A stretch of DNA of 64,000 nucleotides from Flavobacterium shii. GTDB taxonomy: Bacteria; Bacteroidota; Bacteroidia; Flavobacteriales; Flavobacteriaceae. Position 1 is the first letter of the stretch, and each line of letters starts with the position of its first letter. The notes below the pieces were generated by a model. That model was not told where the DNA came from, did not search any database, and saw only the letters and a list, made by a program, of their open reading frames with translations. The stretch is from contig NZ_JAOZEW010000025.1 in NCBI RefSeq assembly GCF_025847235.1, positions 28,199-92,198 of the forward strand. Reading direction: 5' to 3'. Positions 44,227 to 53,020 of the stretch are shown one piece after another. The translations under genes and the position numbers were made by a program.

Positions 44227-45198
44227 ATGATTGTCTGGATTCTCTTTTTGGTAGTGGTAATGCTTATCCTAGCACTTGACCTTGGTGTATTCAATAAAAC
44301 ACCACATATTATAAGTACAAAGGAAGCCAGCAAATGGACACTTATATGGGTAAGTACTTCATTTTTGTTTTCTGGAGTAATATATTGGTTGTACACTACC
44401 AATTATATAGAAAACCCCGATGGTTTGAAACCAACAGCTGCAGCTATAAAATTCATCACAGGTTACTTAATAGAACTATCTCTAAGTGTCGATAATATCT
44501 TTGTGATTGCTATTATTTTTGCTTCATTCAAAATCCCGCAAAAATACCAACACCGCGTTTTATTCTGGGGAATCCTTGGTGCTATCGTGTTTAGAGGTAT
44601 TATGATATTCTTTGGTGTAATGCTTATTAACAAATTTACCTGGACAACTTACTTATTTGGTGCATTCTTGCTTTTCACAGCAATAAAAATGTTATTCTCC
44701 AAAGACGATGAGGATTTTCATCCAAAAGACTCTTTTGTATATAAAGCCTTAGGTAAAATCATGCCTATTACGTCTGAAACAGATGGAGAAAAGTTCTTTA
44801 TACCAACTTCCAAAGGAAAAGCTGCCACACCATTATTTGTAGCCCTAATTGTAATCGAGGTAATGGATGTATTATTTGCTGTAGATAGTGTTCCTGCAAT
44901 CCTTGCCATAACATCAGATCCGTTTTTAGTATTCAGCTCTAATATATTTGCTATCCTTGGATTACGTTCTATGTATTTCTTCCTTGCTAATATGTTGGCA
45001 AAATTCAGCCACTTAGAATATAGCTTAATTGCAATTTTAAGCTTTGTAGGTCTTAAAATGTTACTACACGATTTTATCGAAATCCCAGAATGGGCTTCAC
45101 TAGCCTTCATCGGACTTTCGCTTGCTGTAGGAATCATTGTTTCTTTACAACTAAGTAAAAATAAAGTAGACGAAAAAGTTTCTGAACCAGAGAATTAG
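44227..45198 (+). CDS. TerC-family integral membrane protein
   Basis: 323 residues with about nine membrane segments. TerC hallmarks are ALDLGVFNKTPHIIS, ELSLSVDNIFVIAIIF and the second acidic membrane motif EVMDVLFAVDSVPAILAIT. These acidic residues are thought to bind metal ions; relatives export manganese or support metal loading of secreted proteins and tellurite resistance. No other ter genes are nearby, so a metal-homeostasis role is more likely than tellurite resistance. Single gene with its own promoter and terminator. Confidence 0.92.
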   Translation: MIVWILFLVVVMLILALDLGVFNKTPHIISTKEASKWTLIWVSTSFLFSGVIYWLYTTNYIENPDGLKPTAAAIKFITGYLIELSLSVDNIFVIAIIFASFKIPQKYQHRVLFWGILGAIVFRGIMIFFGVMLINKFTWTTYLFGAFLLFTAIKMLFSKDDEDFHPKDSFVYKALGKIMPITSETDGEKFFIPTSKGKAATPLFVALIVIEVMDVLFAVDSVPAILAITSDPFLVFSSNIFAILGLRSMYFFLANMLAKFSHLEYSLIAILSFVGLKMLLHDFIEIPEWASLAFIGLSLAVGIIVSLQLSKNKVDEKVSEPEN

Positions 45199-45239
45199 TA
45201 TTTCATCATACTAATTTGCAACGAGAAAATGGAACGCGA

Positions 45240-45290
45240 TCCCGAAGCCTCGGGACAGATTCGCTAAAGCGAAATCACAGATTAAAACGT
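45240..45290. repeat. Dispersed repeat TCCCGA-TCGGGA followed by GATTCGCTAAAGCGAAATCACAG
   Basis: TCCCGAAGCCTCGGGA (45240-45255) precedes a small palindrome (TTCGCTAAAGCGAA) and CACAGATTAAAACG. The second part closely matches 49838-49870 inside the long hairpin there, so it is a multi-copy element. Confidence 0.6.
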
Positions 45291-45377
45291 TTTTTTTCGA
45301 ACCATTAAGGGGTTACGGTTTATTAAGAATAGAAGTTTAATTCTTTCTTAATATCTCAACTTACAGTAGTTAACACA

Positions 45378-45409
45378 AAAAAAAGGGAATCTTACGATTC
45401 CCTTTTTTT
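45378..45409. terminator. Bidirectional terminator between the TerC gene and the collagen-like lipoprotein gene
   Basis: AAAAAAAGGGAATC (45378-45391) and GATTCCCTTTTTTT (45396-45409) form a perfect 14-bp stem with a TTAC loop, 6 nt from the end of the convergent gene. Confidence 0.9.
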
Positions 45410-45415
45410 GTTATA

Positions 45416-45943
45416 TTAATTTAATCTTTTAACATTACTATCATCAATATTATATTTCTTGATAACAGCATCGTAATCTAAGTAATCCGCCTTATTAACT
45501 GATTTTTTAGTATTAAATCCATCATCAGCAGGAACGATTACAATACGAAATGTTTGATTAGTTCTCAAATTATTTGGAATAGTATTCAATTCAAAACCAT
45601 CAACATATATCTCAAAATCATCTTGACTAAAATTAAATTTATATGTAAAAAATAAAGTACCATCAGTATAATAATGAGATTCTGGAATTGGACTCCAAAC
45701 ATCACGGTTATTCCCTGTAACACCGGTTAATCTATAAATTAAAACCACATCACCTGAAAGAATTGAAGTCTTAAATCTTTGTACAATCCCATTTCCATTT
45801 GCATCAAAAGCAACATTATTTACCTCAAAAACTTGTGGCAATGGAGTATCAAATCCTGGAGGTCCCATTGGCCCTTCTGGCCCTTCACAACTCGAAAATG
45901 CAACTAATCCTATAATCGCAAAAAGTGTAATTATCTTTTTCAT
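45416..45943 (-). CDS. Lipoprotein with short collagen-like segment
   Basis: 175 residues. Lipoprotein signal peptide with FSSC (Cys 19), directly followed by three Gly-Pro triplets (EGPEGPMGPPG, residues 20-30). The rest is beta-rich (QVFEVNNVAFDANGNGIVQR, FFTYKFNFSQDDFEIYVDGF). The segment is too short for a stable triple helix by itself; in related Bacteroidetes lipoproteins it seems to be a linker after the lipid anchor. Function unknown. About 385 nt upstream of it (45944-46328) lie only degenerate CCACAGATT-type repeats. Confidence 0.75.
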   Translation of the reverse strand: MKKIITLFAIIGLVAFSSCEGPEGPMGPPGFDTPLPQVFEVNNVAFDANGNGIVQRFKTSILSGDVVLIYRLTGVTGNNRDVWSPIPESHYYTDGTLFFTYKFNFSQDDFEIYVDGFELNTIPNNLRTNQTFRIVIVPADDGFNTKKSVNKADYLDYDAVIKKYNIDDSNVKRLN

Positions 45944-46328
45944 GTTTTTTATTTTTTAAGATTTTTCTATATAAAGGTATTCCAAAAATTAAACCAAAAA
46001 AAATAAATAGGGATGATTTCTTTAAAAAAAAATAAAATTCATCTTAAAAAACATAAAAAAAACAACTCAATTCCCCCCTTATCTCATTAGCTTCCAATAC
46101 TAAAGAAAAACACACAAAACAATATTCTTTTGCCACAGATTAAAATAATTAAAAAGATTCCTTCATCAATATTTTATCAATGTAAATGCAACCAAAAATT
46201 AAATCCGTTTAATCTGCGTTATCTGCGTTCCATTAAGCGATCCAATTTTTAAGACTTAATAAACCTTAATCTCTTAATGGTTAGTTTTTTTTGCCACAGA
46301 TCAAAATTTTTAATTCGTGTTTCGTCTT
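45944..46328. repeat. Intergenic region with CCACAGAT-type repeats
   Basis: TTTTGCCACAGATTAAAATAATT (from about 46130) and TTTTTTGCCACAGATCAAAATTTTT (from about 46285) are degenerate copies of one tract, related to copies at 29281 and 44037. An ATCTGCGTTATCTGCG stretch lies between them. No gene is supported. Confidence 0.5.
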
Positions 46329-47192
46329 TTAATTTACAACAACGCCATTCTTCGCTAATACTTTACTAAAATACAATACATGGTACGGCAATGAGTTTTC
46401 CCAATATTCCCAGGTATGCGCTCCTGGTCTTTCGGTGTAATCATGTTCTACTTTATTATAAACTAGTCTTCGGTGTAATTCACGATTGGGCTCTATTAAA
46501 AAATCATCAACTCCACAATCCATAATTAAAGCTAGTTTATTGGCTTTCATTTTATCTACCATCCCAAGTACTGCATAAGATGCATATACTTCCTGTGATG
46601 CTCCTTCTTTTCCAAAAACTGGTGCCATTAATTCGGTTACCTTGGCTGGGTCACGATAAAGCATTATACCCATATCTACAGCGCCACTCATACTTCCTGC
46701 AGCACAAAATAAATCCGGATGCTTGGATGATAAATACAATGCTCCATGACCTCCCATAGAAAGTCCCGAAATTACTCTACCCTTTTTATCCCTAATTGTA
46801 CGATAGGTTTTATCAATTTTCTCAATTACTTCTTTGGTAATATAAGTCTCAAACTGGCTTTCTTTATTTACTGGACTATCCAAGTAAAAACTAAATGTTT
46901 CTCCTTCGGGCATTACAATTATCAAATTGTATTGATCGGATAAATTTTGCACTAATTTTTTATCTGGTGTATTTTTCAACCAATCCCCAAAATGTCCGTA
47001 AGCCCCATGCAATAAATACAATACTGGATAGGAAGCTTTACTTTTGACATAAGAATTTGGTAAAACAACTGCCGTCTTATAAGTTTTCCCCATTGCTACA
47101 CTCTCTATTTGCAGGGTATCTACTTTGGCACCATAAGATAAAAGGCAACTGAATAAAAAAACAGCCAACAATACAATTTTAAAGTTTTTCAT
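46329..47192 (-). CDS. Secreted alpha/beta-hydrolase, esterase D/CE1-like
   Basis: 287 residues with a signal peptide ending near LSYGA (18-22). PVLYLLHGAYGHFGDW (56-71) carries the oxyanion-hole region; the nucleophile elbow GLSMGG has Ser 145; the Asp is probably at 229 or 230 (CGVDDF) and the His at 259 (GAHTWEYW). The family covers feruloyl and acetyl esterases, S-formylglutathione hydrolase and antigen-85-like enzymes. With a signal peptide, a periplasmic or secreted carbohydrate esterase is likely; the substrate is not known. Confidence 0.88.
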   Translation of the reverse strand: MKNFKIVLLAVFLFSCLLSYGAKVDTLQIESVAMGKTYKTAVVLPNSYVKSKASYPVLYLLHGAYGHFGDWLKNTPDKKLVQNLSDQYNLIIVMPEGETFSFYLDSPVNKESQFETYITKEVIEKIDKTYRTIRDKKGRVISGLSMGGHGALYLSSKHPDLFCAAGSMSGAVDMGIMLYRDPAKVTELMAPVFGKEGASQEVYASYAVLGMVDKMKANKLALIMDCGVDDFLIEPNRELHRRLVYNKVEHDYTERPGAHTWEYWENSLPYHVLYFSKVLAKNGVVVN

Positions 47193-47402
47193 TTTTTCTA
47201 TAAAGGAATTAAGGTTCTGAGGCTCTAAGATATGAAAAAGGTTTGAAAAAAGGTTCTTAAAAAAAGGCTCAAAGGTGCTGAGGCATAAAGGGACAAAGGT
47301 TAAAAGGGAGGTGCTGAGAAACTAAGATACTAAGGTTTGGATTAAACATACAATAACCGCTATCTTGCCCGAAACTTAGTTCTTATCCTCAAGCTTCTTC
47401 TT

Positions 47403-47460
47403 CTAAAAAAAATCTCCGCAAGAAACGTGACATGTTTGTGTCAGTTTCTTGCGGAGATTT
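47403..47460 (-). terminator. Strong terminator of the M13 peptidase gene
   Basis: Arms 47410-47426 and 47444-47460 pair over 17 bp, then one bulged G and a further 5 bp close a TGTTTG loop. On the minus strand it is followed by a run of U (47405-47412). It lies 118 nt beyond the peptidase stop. Degenerate aggttctgag-type repeats occupy 47205-47340. Confidence 0.85.
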
Positions 47461-47577
47461 CTCGTGCAAGTTTATGAATAAGATTGCGTTTGTTTTATGT
47501 TCAATCCAACCCCCAGTGCCTTTGAACCTTTCTTCAAACCTATAAATAACCTTAGTCTCTCAACACCTTAAAAAAGC

Positions 47578-49617
47578 TTACCAAATAACTACTCGTAAAC
47601 TATCTGGTTGATACATCTTATCTCCTTTTTTTACATTGAATGCTTTATAGAATTCTGGGATATTGCTTAATGGTCCGTTTACTCTAAATTGCTCTGGCGC
47701 ATGCACATCGGTCATGATTTGATTAATCTTCGACTCATCTCTCCTATTTATCATCCATGAATAGGCATAAGCAAGGAAATAACGCTGATCTGGAGTTAAT
47801 CCGCTAATTTTTTCATTGTTTTTATATTGTGCCGTTTTCTTAAATGCCTCATATCCTACAACCACACCGCCAAGATCGGCAATATTTTCTCCTTGAGTAG
47901 CTTCGCCATTTACATGTTTACCAAGAACAGTAAATTTATTATACTGCGAAACAATTAATTTAGTCTTAGCTTGAAATTTCTTTAAATCTTCGGCAGTCCA
48001 CCAATTATTTAAGTTCCCATTTTCGTCATATTGACTTCCCTGATCGTCAAAACCATGCGTGATTTCATGTCCAAAGAAAGAACCTCCGATTATTCCATAT
48101 AATATAGCATCATCCGGCATACGCCCTTCATAACCCGGTACAATAGCATTACATGCCGGAATTACAATTTCGTTATTACTAGGACTGTAATACGCATTGT
48201 AGGTTTGTGGCTGCATACTCCATTCGGTTCTGTCTACAGGCTTACCATATTTACCAGCCATATAGTTATAATGCCAGGAATTGGCTTTTATCACATTACT
48301 GCAATACGAATTTCTATCAATCGTAAGTTTACTCATGTCTTTCCATTTATCAGGATATCCCACTTTCATTACAATTTTGCTCAATTTTTTCAATGCTTTT
48401 TCTTTGGTAGCATCACTCATCCAATCTAGTTTCTTGATATGCAAAGCAAATACATCACGAATATTATTCCCGATTTCCAGTAACTTCTCTTTAATCCCTT
48501 TTGGCAAATACTCAGCAACATAAACCTGCCCTATTAAATCACCCAAAAAATCATCGGTTTGACCAACAACTCTTTTCCAACGTGGTTTTTGAGTAGTTAC
48601 GCCATTCATTACAGTAGAGAAGAATTTGAAATTCTGATTCTCGATAGCTGCATTTAGATAATCGGCATAAGAATTTACCAAATTCCATTTAAGATATGTT
48701 TTCCAATCCTCAATTGTATAACTTTTCAATAATCCGTTTAATGCTTTAAAAAACTCTGGTTGCCCAACAATTACCGAATCAGCTTTGGCAATTCCTAAAA
48801 CTGGCAAAACAGTTTTCCAATCTATATTTGGAGTCATTTTATTAAATTCATCCACTGTAATTTTATTGTAATTTTTTACAGGATCACGAAGCAATTCAAG
48901 TTTACGAGAAGATTTTGCCAAATCTGTTTCGAGTTTCATTATACTTGCAGCACTTTTGGAAGCACTTGCTCCATCTTCACCTATTAATTTCATCATAGCT
49001 TCAAGATGAGCCAAATATTCTTTACGAATAGAAACATTTCGTTTGTCTCCATCCAGATAAAAATCTCTTTGTCCCATTCCTAATCCGCCCTGATTAAAAA
49101 ACAAAGCATATTTGGTACTTATCTTGTCATCTTGTCCCACATAAAATGAGAAAGCAGGACTTGCCCCAATTGTTTGTAAATGTGCTATAGAAGTTACCAA
49201 AGAAGGAATATCTTTTATAGATTCTATATTTTTCATTTCGCTTTTAAGCGGATTTAAACCTGCTTTTTCTATAGAAATAGTATCCATACCCGAAGCATAA
49301 AAATCACCTATTTTTTGTTTATTACTTCCTTTTGCTGCCGACGCATCTTCAGCCGATTTTTCGCAAATGCTTTTTATTTGAGCATTAATAGTATCGGTAA
49401 CAAGCCTCATAATACCGTTATTACTATCTGTTTTAAGAATTGGATTCTTTTTAAACCATCCATTATTAGCATAATTAAAAAAATCATCCGCAGGATTTAC
49501 AGTAGTATCACGGTTGGTTATTAATGGATCTGGAAATACTGCTGCCTCTTTTTTATTACAGCTAGAAACTACAATTCCAGCAAATGTGAATACAATAAGT
49601 TTTTTAAATAAATTCAT
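47578..49617 (-). CDS. M13-family (neprilysin/PepO-like) zinc metallopeptidase, lipoprotein
   Basis: 679 residues. A lipoprotein signal peptide ends in VSSC (Cys 20). The zinc motif HEITH lies at 517-521, preceded by GGSFFGHE and followed by GFDDQGSQYDENGNLNNWW; the third ligand is in GENIADLGG about 55 residues later. NAYYSPSNNEIVIPA is the substrate-binding region. The C-terminus ends RVVIW, a variant of the family's CxVW. M13 enzymes cleave oligopeptides, here probably in the periplasm or on the surface. It is a single gene. Confidence 0.95.
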   Translation of the reverse strand: MNLFKKLIVFTFAGIVVSSCNKKEAAVFPDPLITNRDTTVNPADDFFNYANNGWFKKNPILKTDSNNGIMRLVTDTINAQIKSICEKSAEDASAAKGSNKQKIGDFYASGMDTISIEKAGLNPLKSEMKNIESIKDIPSLVTSIAHLQTIGASPAFSFYVGQDDKISTKYALFFNQGGLGMGQRDFYLDGDKRNVSIRKEYLAHLEAMMKLIGEDGASASKSAASIMKLETDLAKSSRKLELLRDPVKNYNKITVDEFNKMTPNIDWKTVLPVLGIAKADSVIVGQPEFFKALNGLLKSYTIEDWKTYLKWNLVNSYADYLNAAIENQNFKFFSTVMNGVTTQKPRWKRVVGQTDDFLGDLIGQVYVAEYLPKGIKEKLLEIGNNIRDVFALHIKKLDWMSDATKEKALKKLSKIVMKVGYPDKWKDMSKLTIDRNSYCSNVIKANSWHYNYMAGKYGKPVDRTEWSMQPQTYNAYYSPSNNEIVIPACNAIVPGYEGRMPDDAILYGIIGGSFFGHEITHGFDDQGSQYDENGNLNNWWTAEDLKKFQAKTKLIVSQYNKFTVLGKHVNGEATQGENIADLGGVVVGYEAFKKTAQYKNNEKISGLTPDQRYFLAYAYSWMINRRDESKINQIMTDVHAPEQFRVNGPLSNIPEFYKAFNVKKGDKMYQPDSLRVVIW

Positions 49618-49820
49618 TAAGTTATAATTTTGGTGTATTTGATTAAATCTAACTAATTACTATCTGTTTGTTATAATACTTAGCAACAAACATGTAAATA
49701 TAAATTTTTATCACATATAAAATGAGACTTCATTTCTAAATAATAAATTATTACTAGCCAGTAATTGGGTTCTTAAAACAGACTTGATAGAATTCAAATT
49801 ATGAAGATTGTCTAAAAAAG

Positions 49821-49945
49821 GTAACACGGATGATACGGATTCGCCAAGGCGAAAACACAGATAAAAACGGATTTTATTTTTATTATTTTCAAAATCCGTT
49901 TTTATCCGCGTCTTTACTTTTGTAAACCCGTATCATCCATGTTCC
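49821..49945. repeat. Long near-perfect intergenic hairpin (MITE-like)
   Basis: Outer arms AACACGGATGATACGG (49823-49838) and CCGTATCATCCATGTT (49928-49943) pair with one mismatch. Inner arms 49855-49875 and 49891-49911 pair with two mismatches over 21 bp. A small TTCGCCAAGGCGAA palindrome sits between them and matches part of the repeat at 45257-45290. The size, inverted arms and recurrence suggest a non-autonomous repeat element. Confidence 0.65.
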
Positions 49946-50010
49946 CTTTTTTCTTCCCGTAGATTAAAAAAAGTTTTGCGCTCTTTGCGGTAAAATCTTT
50001 GCGGTTAAGA

Positions 50011-50883
50011 CTACTTAATGACCGTTTTTAATTCCTGACGGTATTGCAAGGCGCTTTTTCCTGTATAGGTTTTAAATAACTTACTAAAGTGACTAAAATT
50101 ATTAAAACCGCTTTCGTAACAAACTTCATTTATACTAATAGGCTTTTCTGCCAAAAGTTTAGAGGCATGTACCAAACGATATTCATTTACAAAAGTGGTA
50201 AATGTTTTATTGGTTATTTTTTTAAAGTATCGGCAAAATGAAGGTACTGTCATACTTATAAGATTCGAAACTTCATCTAAAGAAATGGCTTCCTGAAAAT
50301 GATCCTTTACATAATTAAAAATAACATTAATACGATCATTATCCTGTGCATATAATTCCAACGAAAAACCATCCGCATTTAAAACCGTATAATCTTCCGA
50401 AGATTGTAATTCGTCCAAAATACTCAATAGTGTTAACAGTCGCTCCAATGGAAGTTGATGTTCCATCATTTCGATTTTATTCCCAATACGTTTTTTAGTT
50501 TCTCCAGTAAATGCGATTCCTCCTTTAGCCTGACTAAAAACGTTTTGGACATTTTTCATTTCGGGAGCTCCAAAAAAATCATTTCCTAAGAATTCTGGTT
50601 TAATGTGAATAACAGTTTCATTCTTATTCCCTGTTTGTTCATTAGTAAAACCACAATGAGGTAAATTAGTACCTATTAATATCAAATCTCCATTTGTATA
50701 ATAAGAAACGTGGCTTCCTATTTGTCTTTTTCCAGCACCTCCATTTACGTAAACCAACTCAATTTCAAGATGATAATGCCATAAATGAGCTTTACTATTA
50801 CTTTTTTCGGCGTGTTTGATATAAGAAAAAGAACTTCCGTAGGAGTTAGATATCACTTCAAGAGCGGGGGCGATGGTCTTCAT
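50011..50883 (-). CDS. AraC-family transcriptional regulator
   Basis: 290 residues from ATG 50883; an earlier in-frame ATG gives nine extra residues. An N-terminal cupin sensor domain (about 20-110, WHYHLEIELVYVNGGAGKRQIG, GDLILIGTNLPHCGF) is followed by the two helix-turn-helix motifs of the AraC domain in the last 100 residues (SLDEVSNLISMTVPSFCRYFKK; SINEVCYESGFNNFSHFSKLFK). Cupin-AraC proteins of this type usually sense sugars. No obvious target gene is adjacent; a TAATTTTG -7 box lies at 50908-50915. Confidence 0.92.
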   Translation of the reverse strand: MKTIAPALEVISNSYGSSFSYIKHAEKSNSKAHLWHYHLEIELVYVNGGAGKRQIGSHVSYYTNGDLILIGTNLPHCGFTNEQTGNKNETVIHIKPEFLGNDFFGAPEMKNVQNVFSQAKGGIAFTGETKKRIGNKIEMMEHQLPLERLLTLLSILDELQSSEDYTVLNADGFSLELYAQDNDRINVIFNYVKDHFQEAISLDEVSNLISMTVPSFCRYFKKITNKTFTTFVNEYRLVHASKLLAEKPISINEVCYESGFNNFSHFSKLFKTYTGKSALQYRQELKTVIK

Positions 50884-50907
50884 GATAAAATCTTTAAAAA
50901 ATAATAG

Positions 50908-50915
50908 CAAAATTA
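50908..50915 (-). promoter_or_regulatory. Candidate -7 box (TAATTTTG) of the AraC-type gene
   Basis: Matches TAnnTTTG on the minus strand, 24 nt before the ATG at 50883, supporting that start. Confidence 0.4.
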
Positions 50916-51071
50916 ACTAAAACGCCTAATATAATTCAAAATTTAACCTATAACGCTTTCGTAAATGAGAATATAGCATAGAAATCTGCCAATAGAGTTG
51001 TGTAAAATATTGTATTCCTGAAGTAATTTAGCATCAGAGATTTAGAACTAATAATTAAAAAAACTACAGCC

Positions 51072-51476
51072 ATGAAAAAGATTCTAAAATTAAGTTTGGT
51101 AATTGCAGTACTATTAACAGGAATGAGTACTTACGCAATTGATGGAAATGCAGATTTTGCTCTTCACGTAAGAAAAGGCGATGGTAAACTAATTAGCTTT
51201 GCTTTAAACAATGTACCTAAAGCAAATCTTTCTATTTACGACAAAGATGGTATTTTAATTTACTCTGAATATGCAACGGGTAAAGGTGGAATTTTAAAAG
51301 CATTTGATTTACAAGAGTTTCCAGAGGGAACTTATTACTTGGATATTGAGGATAATGTGAAAAAAGTGAGATATGAAATTAACGTTTCCAATGAAGCATC
51401 TACATTATATACAAAAGCAGTTTCTCAAACATACAAGACAAATTATGATAAAAATACTAGTGTAGCAATACGCTAA
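51072..51476 (+). CDS. Small secreted beta-rich protein, paralogue 1
   Basis: 134 residues. The signal peptide ends near STYA (19-22), followed by IDGNADFALHV. The core (about 25-110) is beta-rich with KLISFALNNVPKANLSIYDKDG and FPEGTYYLDIEDNVKKVRYEI, a pattern like the immunoglobulin-like C-terminal sorting and DUF3244-type domains of Bacteroidetes. It has about 45 percent identity to the next gene. No catalytic residues are seen. It has its own terminator. Confidence 0.8.
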   Translation: MKKILKLSLVIAVLLTGMSTYAIDGNADFALHVRKGDGKLISFALNNVPKANLSIYDKDGILIYSEYATGKGGILKAFDLQEFPEGTYYLDIEDNVKKVRYEINVSNEASTLYTKAVSQTYKTNYDKNTSVAIR

Positions 51477-51544
51477 AAAATTAGGTTACCCTCATTTATT
51501 AAAGTGAGTTATTAGTTAGTAAAGTTAAAAACGATATCGTTTAT

Positions 51545-51579
51545 AAACAGCTCTTTTATTAAAAGGAGCTGTTTTTTTT
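51545..51579 (+). terminator. Terminator after paralogue 1
   Basis: AAACAGCTC (51545-51553) and GAGCTGTTT (51566-51574) close a hairpin extended by TTTT/AAAA with one bulged G, followed by T residues. Confidence 0.85.
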
Positions 51580-51803
51580 ATTCCAAAACATTGCTAAATC
51601 TTCAAAATAAAGTACTTTTTTCAATCTTGTTTTGTTTTAAATTCACACTTTATACACTAATTACTACAAAAATATAAAGTACTGATTAAAAAAATATTAT
51701 AAAAAATACATCCAACATAGCTACAAATCCGTATATAGCTCAAGATGGCAGCGAAAGACTTTTAAGTCAGTTACTTAGAACAAAAATTAACATGAAAAAT
51801 ATT

Positions 51804-51832
51804 TTGTAATTAACGAACTATTTGTAGTTTTG
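51804..51832 (+). promoter_or_regulatory. Promoter of paralogue 2
   Basis: TTG (51804-51806), 18 nt, TAGTTTTG (51825-51832): a very good Bacteroidetes promoter, with the ATG 41 nt downstream at 51874. Confidence 0.7.
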
Positions 51833-51873
51833 CGCGACCACGAATTGGAAATTTAAGAACAAAAAACAAAGAC

Positions 51874-52254
51874 ATGAAGAAGATTTTAGGATTAAGCTTA
51901 GTATTGGTTATTTTTTTTACAACGATGAGTACTTATGCGATTGATGGAAAAGGAGATTATATTTTAAATATAAAAACCGGAAATGGCAAAGTAGTTAGTT
52001 TTACCTTAAATGGAGAACAAAAATCTAATTATTCAATTTTTGATGGAGAAAGTCACTTGATCTACAAAGGACTGGCAGCAGATGAATTAGAAACTTCAAA
52101 AACAGTAAGCTTAGAAGGATTTCCTGCAGGAACTTATTACTTGGAATTACAAGACAATGCTAAGAAAGTGAAACATGAAATTGTTGTAAAATCTTCAAAA
52201 GCAAATAAAAAATCAGACGAAACTTTCAACCAAAGCCCAGCTTTTCGTCGTTAA
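51874..52254 (+). CDS. Small secreted beta-rich protein, paralogue 2
   Basis: 126 residues. The signal peptide (ending near STYA, 19-22) and IDGKGDYILNIKTGNGKVVSF match the preceding paralogue. The core has FPAGTYYLELQDNAKKVKHEI. The C-terminal tail is Lys/Ser-rich and differs from paralogue 1. It is preceded by a strong promoter and followed by a terminator, so the pair is separately expressed despite being adjacent. Function unknown. Confidence 0.8.
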   Translation: MKKILGLSLVLVIFFTTMSTYAIDGKGDYILNIKTGNGKVVSFTLNGEQKSNYSIFDGESHLIYKGLAADELETSKTVSLEGFPAGTYYLELQDNAKKVKHEIVVKSSKANKKSDETFNQSPAFRR

Positions 52255-52303
52255 TAATTATACCCCGCTTAAATAAAGCATTACAAACAAACTAGTTAAT
52301 TAT

Positions 52304-52336
52304 AAAAGCAGCTCCTTTTCAAGGGCTGCTTTTTTT
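52304..52336 (+). terminator. Terminator after paralogue 2
   Basis: AAAAGCAGC (52304-52312) and GCTGCTTTT (52325-52333) with inner CCTT/AAGG pairs and one bulged T, then a T-run. Confidence 0.85.
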
Positions 52337-52342
52337 ATGGAA

Positions 52343-52640
52343 TTATTTTTCTTTTAGTAATTTTTCTAAATATTCTACTTTATCCTTTTCGGATTGAACC
52401 AAGCGTTCGTAAAGTTTTTTGTTTTCTTCTACTGTTTCCATTAATTTATCTAATGGATTGAATGTACAATTATTAAGTCCAAAATAGTTATTAGGACTTT
52501 CATTGAAAGTATTAAAATAATTAATTGCTGCTTCGTCAGAAAAATTCTTAATTGCATCTACAGTTACACCAAGCACTTTTGCTCCTTCAATCAGTTTTTC
52601 TTCATCTATGGTTTCGCTATTTTCTATGGCAGATATAGCG
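52343..52640 (-). pseudogene. Truncated copy of the xre regulator gene (5' end lost)
   Basis: This stretch is a near copy (about 94 percent at the DNA level by eye) of 54151-54448, the 3' three quarters of the intact xre gene. It encodes the equivalents of residues 38-135, including the conserved tail FNPLDKLMETVEENKKLYERL. Homology stops abruptly at GATATAGC (52633-52640), exactly where the palindromic repeat begins, so the N-terminal helix-turn-helix is missing. An open frame continues into the repeat up to 52690, but those residues are not of the family. Confidence 0.85.
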
Positions 52641-52780
52641 CGCTGTGTGAAGTCTCCCGACTTCGCACCCGTCGCTATATTCTGTTCCAAATTTATCTTT
52701 TTGATTCTCTTTGCGCATTATTGGAATTGATACGAAATCGGGAAACTTCGCCTCAGCAATTGCGAACACTTCGTGGAACG
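52641..52780. repeat. Palindromic repeat element, copy A
   Basis: Ends in inverted hairpin-forming termini: TGAAGTCTCCCGACTTCG (52649-52666) and ACGAAATCGGGAAACTTCG (52733-52751). The core between them matches the reverse complement of the core of copy B (55113-55232), while the right flank (CAGCAATTGCGAACACTTCGT, 52756 onward) matches copy B in the same orientation. It joins the 3' part of an xre copy to the 5' part of another gene. Confidence 0.8.
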
Positions 52781-52784
52781 GGTT

Positions 52785-52948
52785 TTAGCATCATACTTTT
52801 TAGGCAAATATATTGCATACGATTCCGTTGGCGTAGTTGTAATTTTTACCGAATCGATAATAACTCCCGTTTGTAACAATTGCTTATCTTGGCTATAACA
52901 AAAAACCGTAACAAAAAGAAACAAAATATAATAGGTAGTGTTTTTCAT
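52785..52948 (-). pseudogene. 5' fragment of a secreted hydrolase-like gene
   Basis: About 55 residues with a signal peptide (MKNTTYYILFLFVTVFCYSQ) followed by DSVKI and ESYAIYLPKKYDAK, which is how many Flavobacterium alpha/beta-hydrolase-type secreted proteins begin. The frame runs into the repeat element after KYDAK and closes at 52718, so the catalytic part is absent. The assignment to hydrolases rests on the short ESYAIYLPKKY motif and is tentative; that it is a truncated gene is more secure. Confidence 0.6.
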
Positions 52949-52961
52949 AACACTAAAATAT

Positions 52962-52989
52962 AAAAAAACCTTTCATCTCTGAAAGGTTT
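52962..52989 (-). terminator. Terminator of the BRO-type gene
   Basis: AAACCTTTC (52966-52974) and GAAAGGTTT (52981-52989) form a 9-bp stem with a 6-nt loop; on the minus strand a U-run (complement of 52962-52968) follows. It resembles the icmF terminator at 57161-57189. Confidence 0.8.
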
Positions 52990-53020
52990 CTAAATTAATA
53001 AAATTCTCTATTATGAGGTA

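Noticed and set aside
44718..45137. 139-codon minus-strand open frame
   Set aside because: It is antisense to the TerC-family gene and has no recognisable product.
52343..52690. 115-residue protein reading through the xre remnant into the repeat
   Set aside because: Its N-terminus comes from the repeat element and lacks the DNA-binding helices, so it is treated as a pseudogene.
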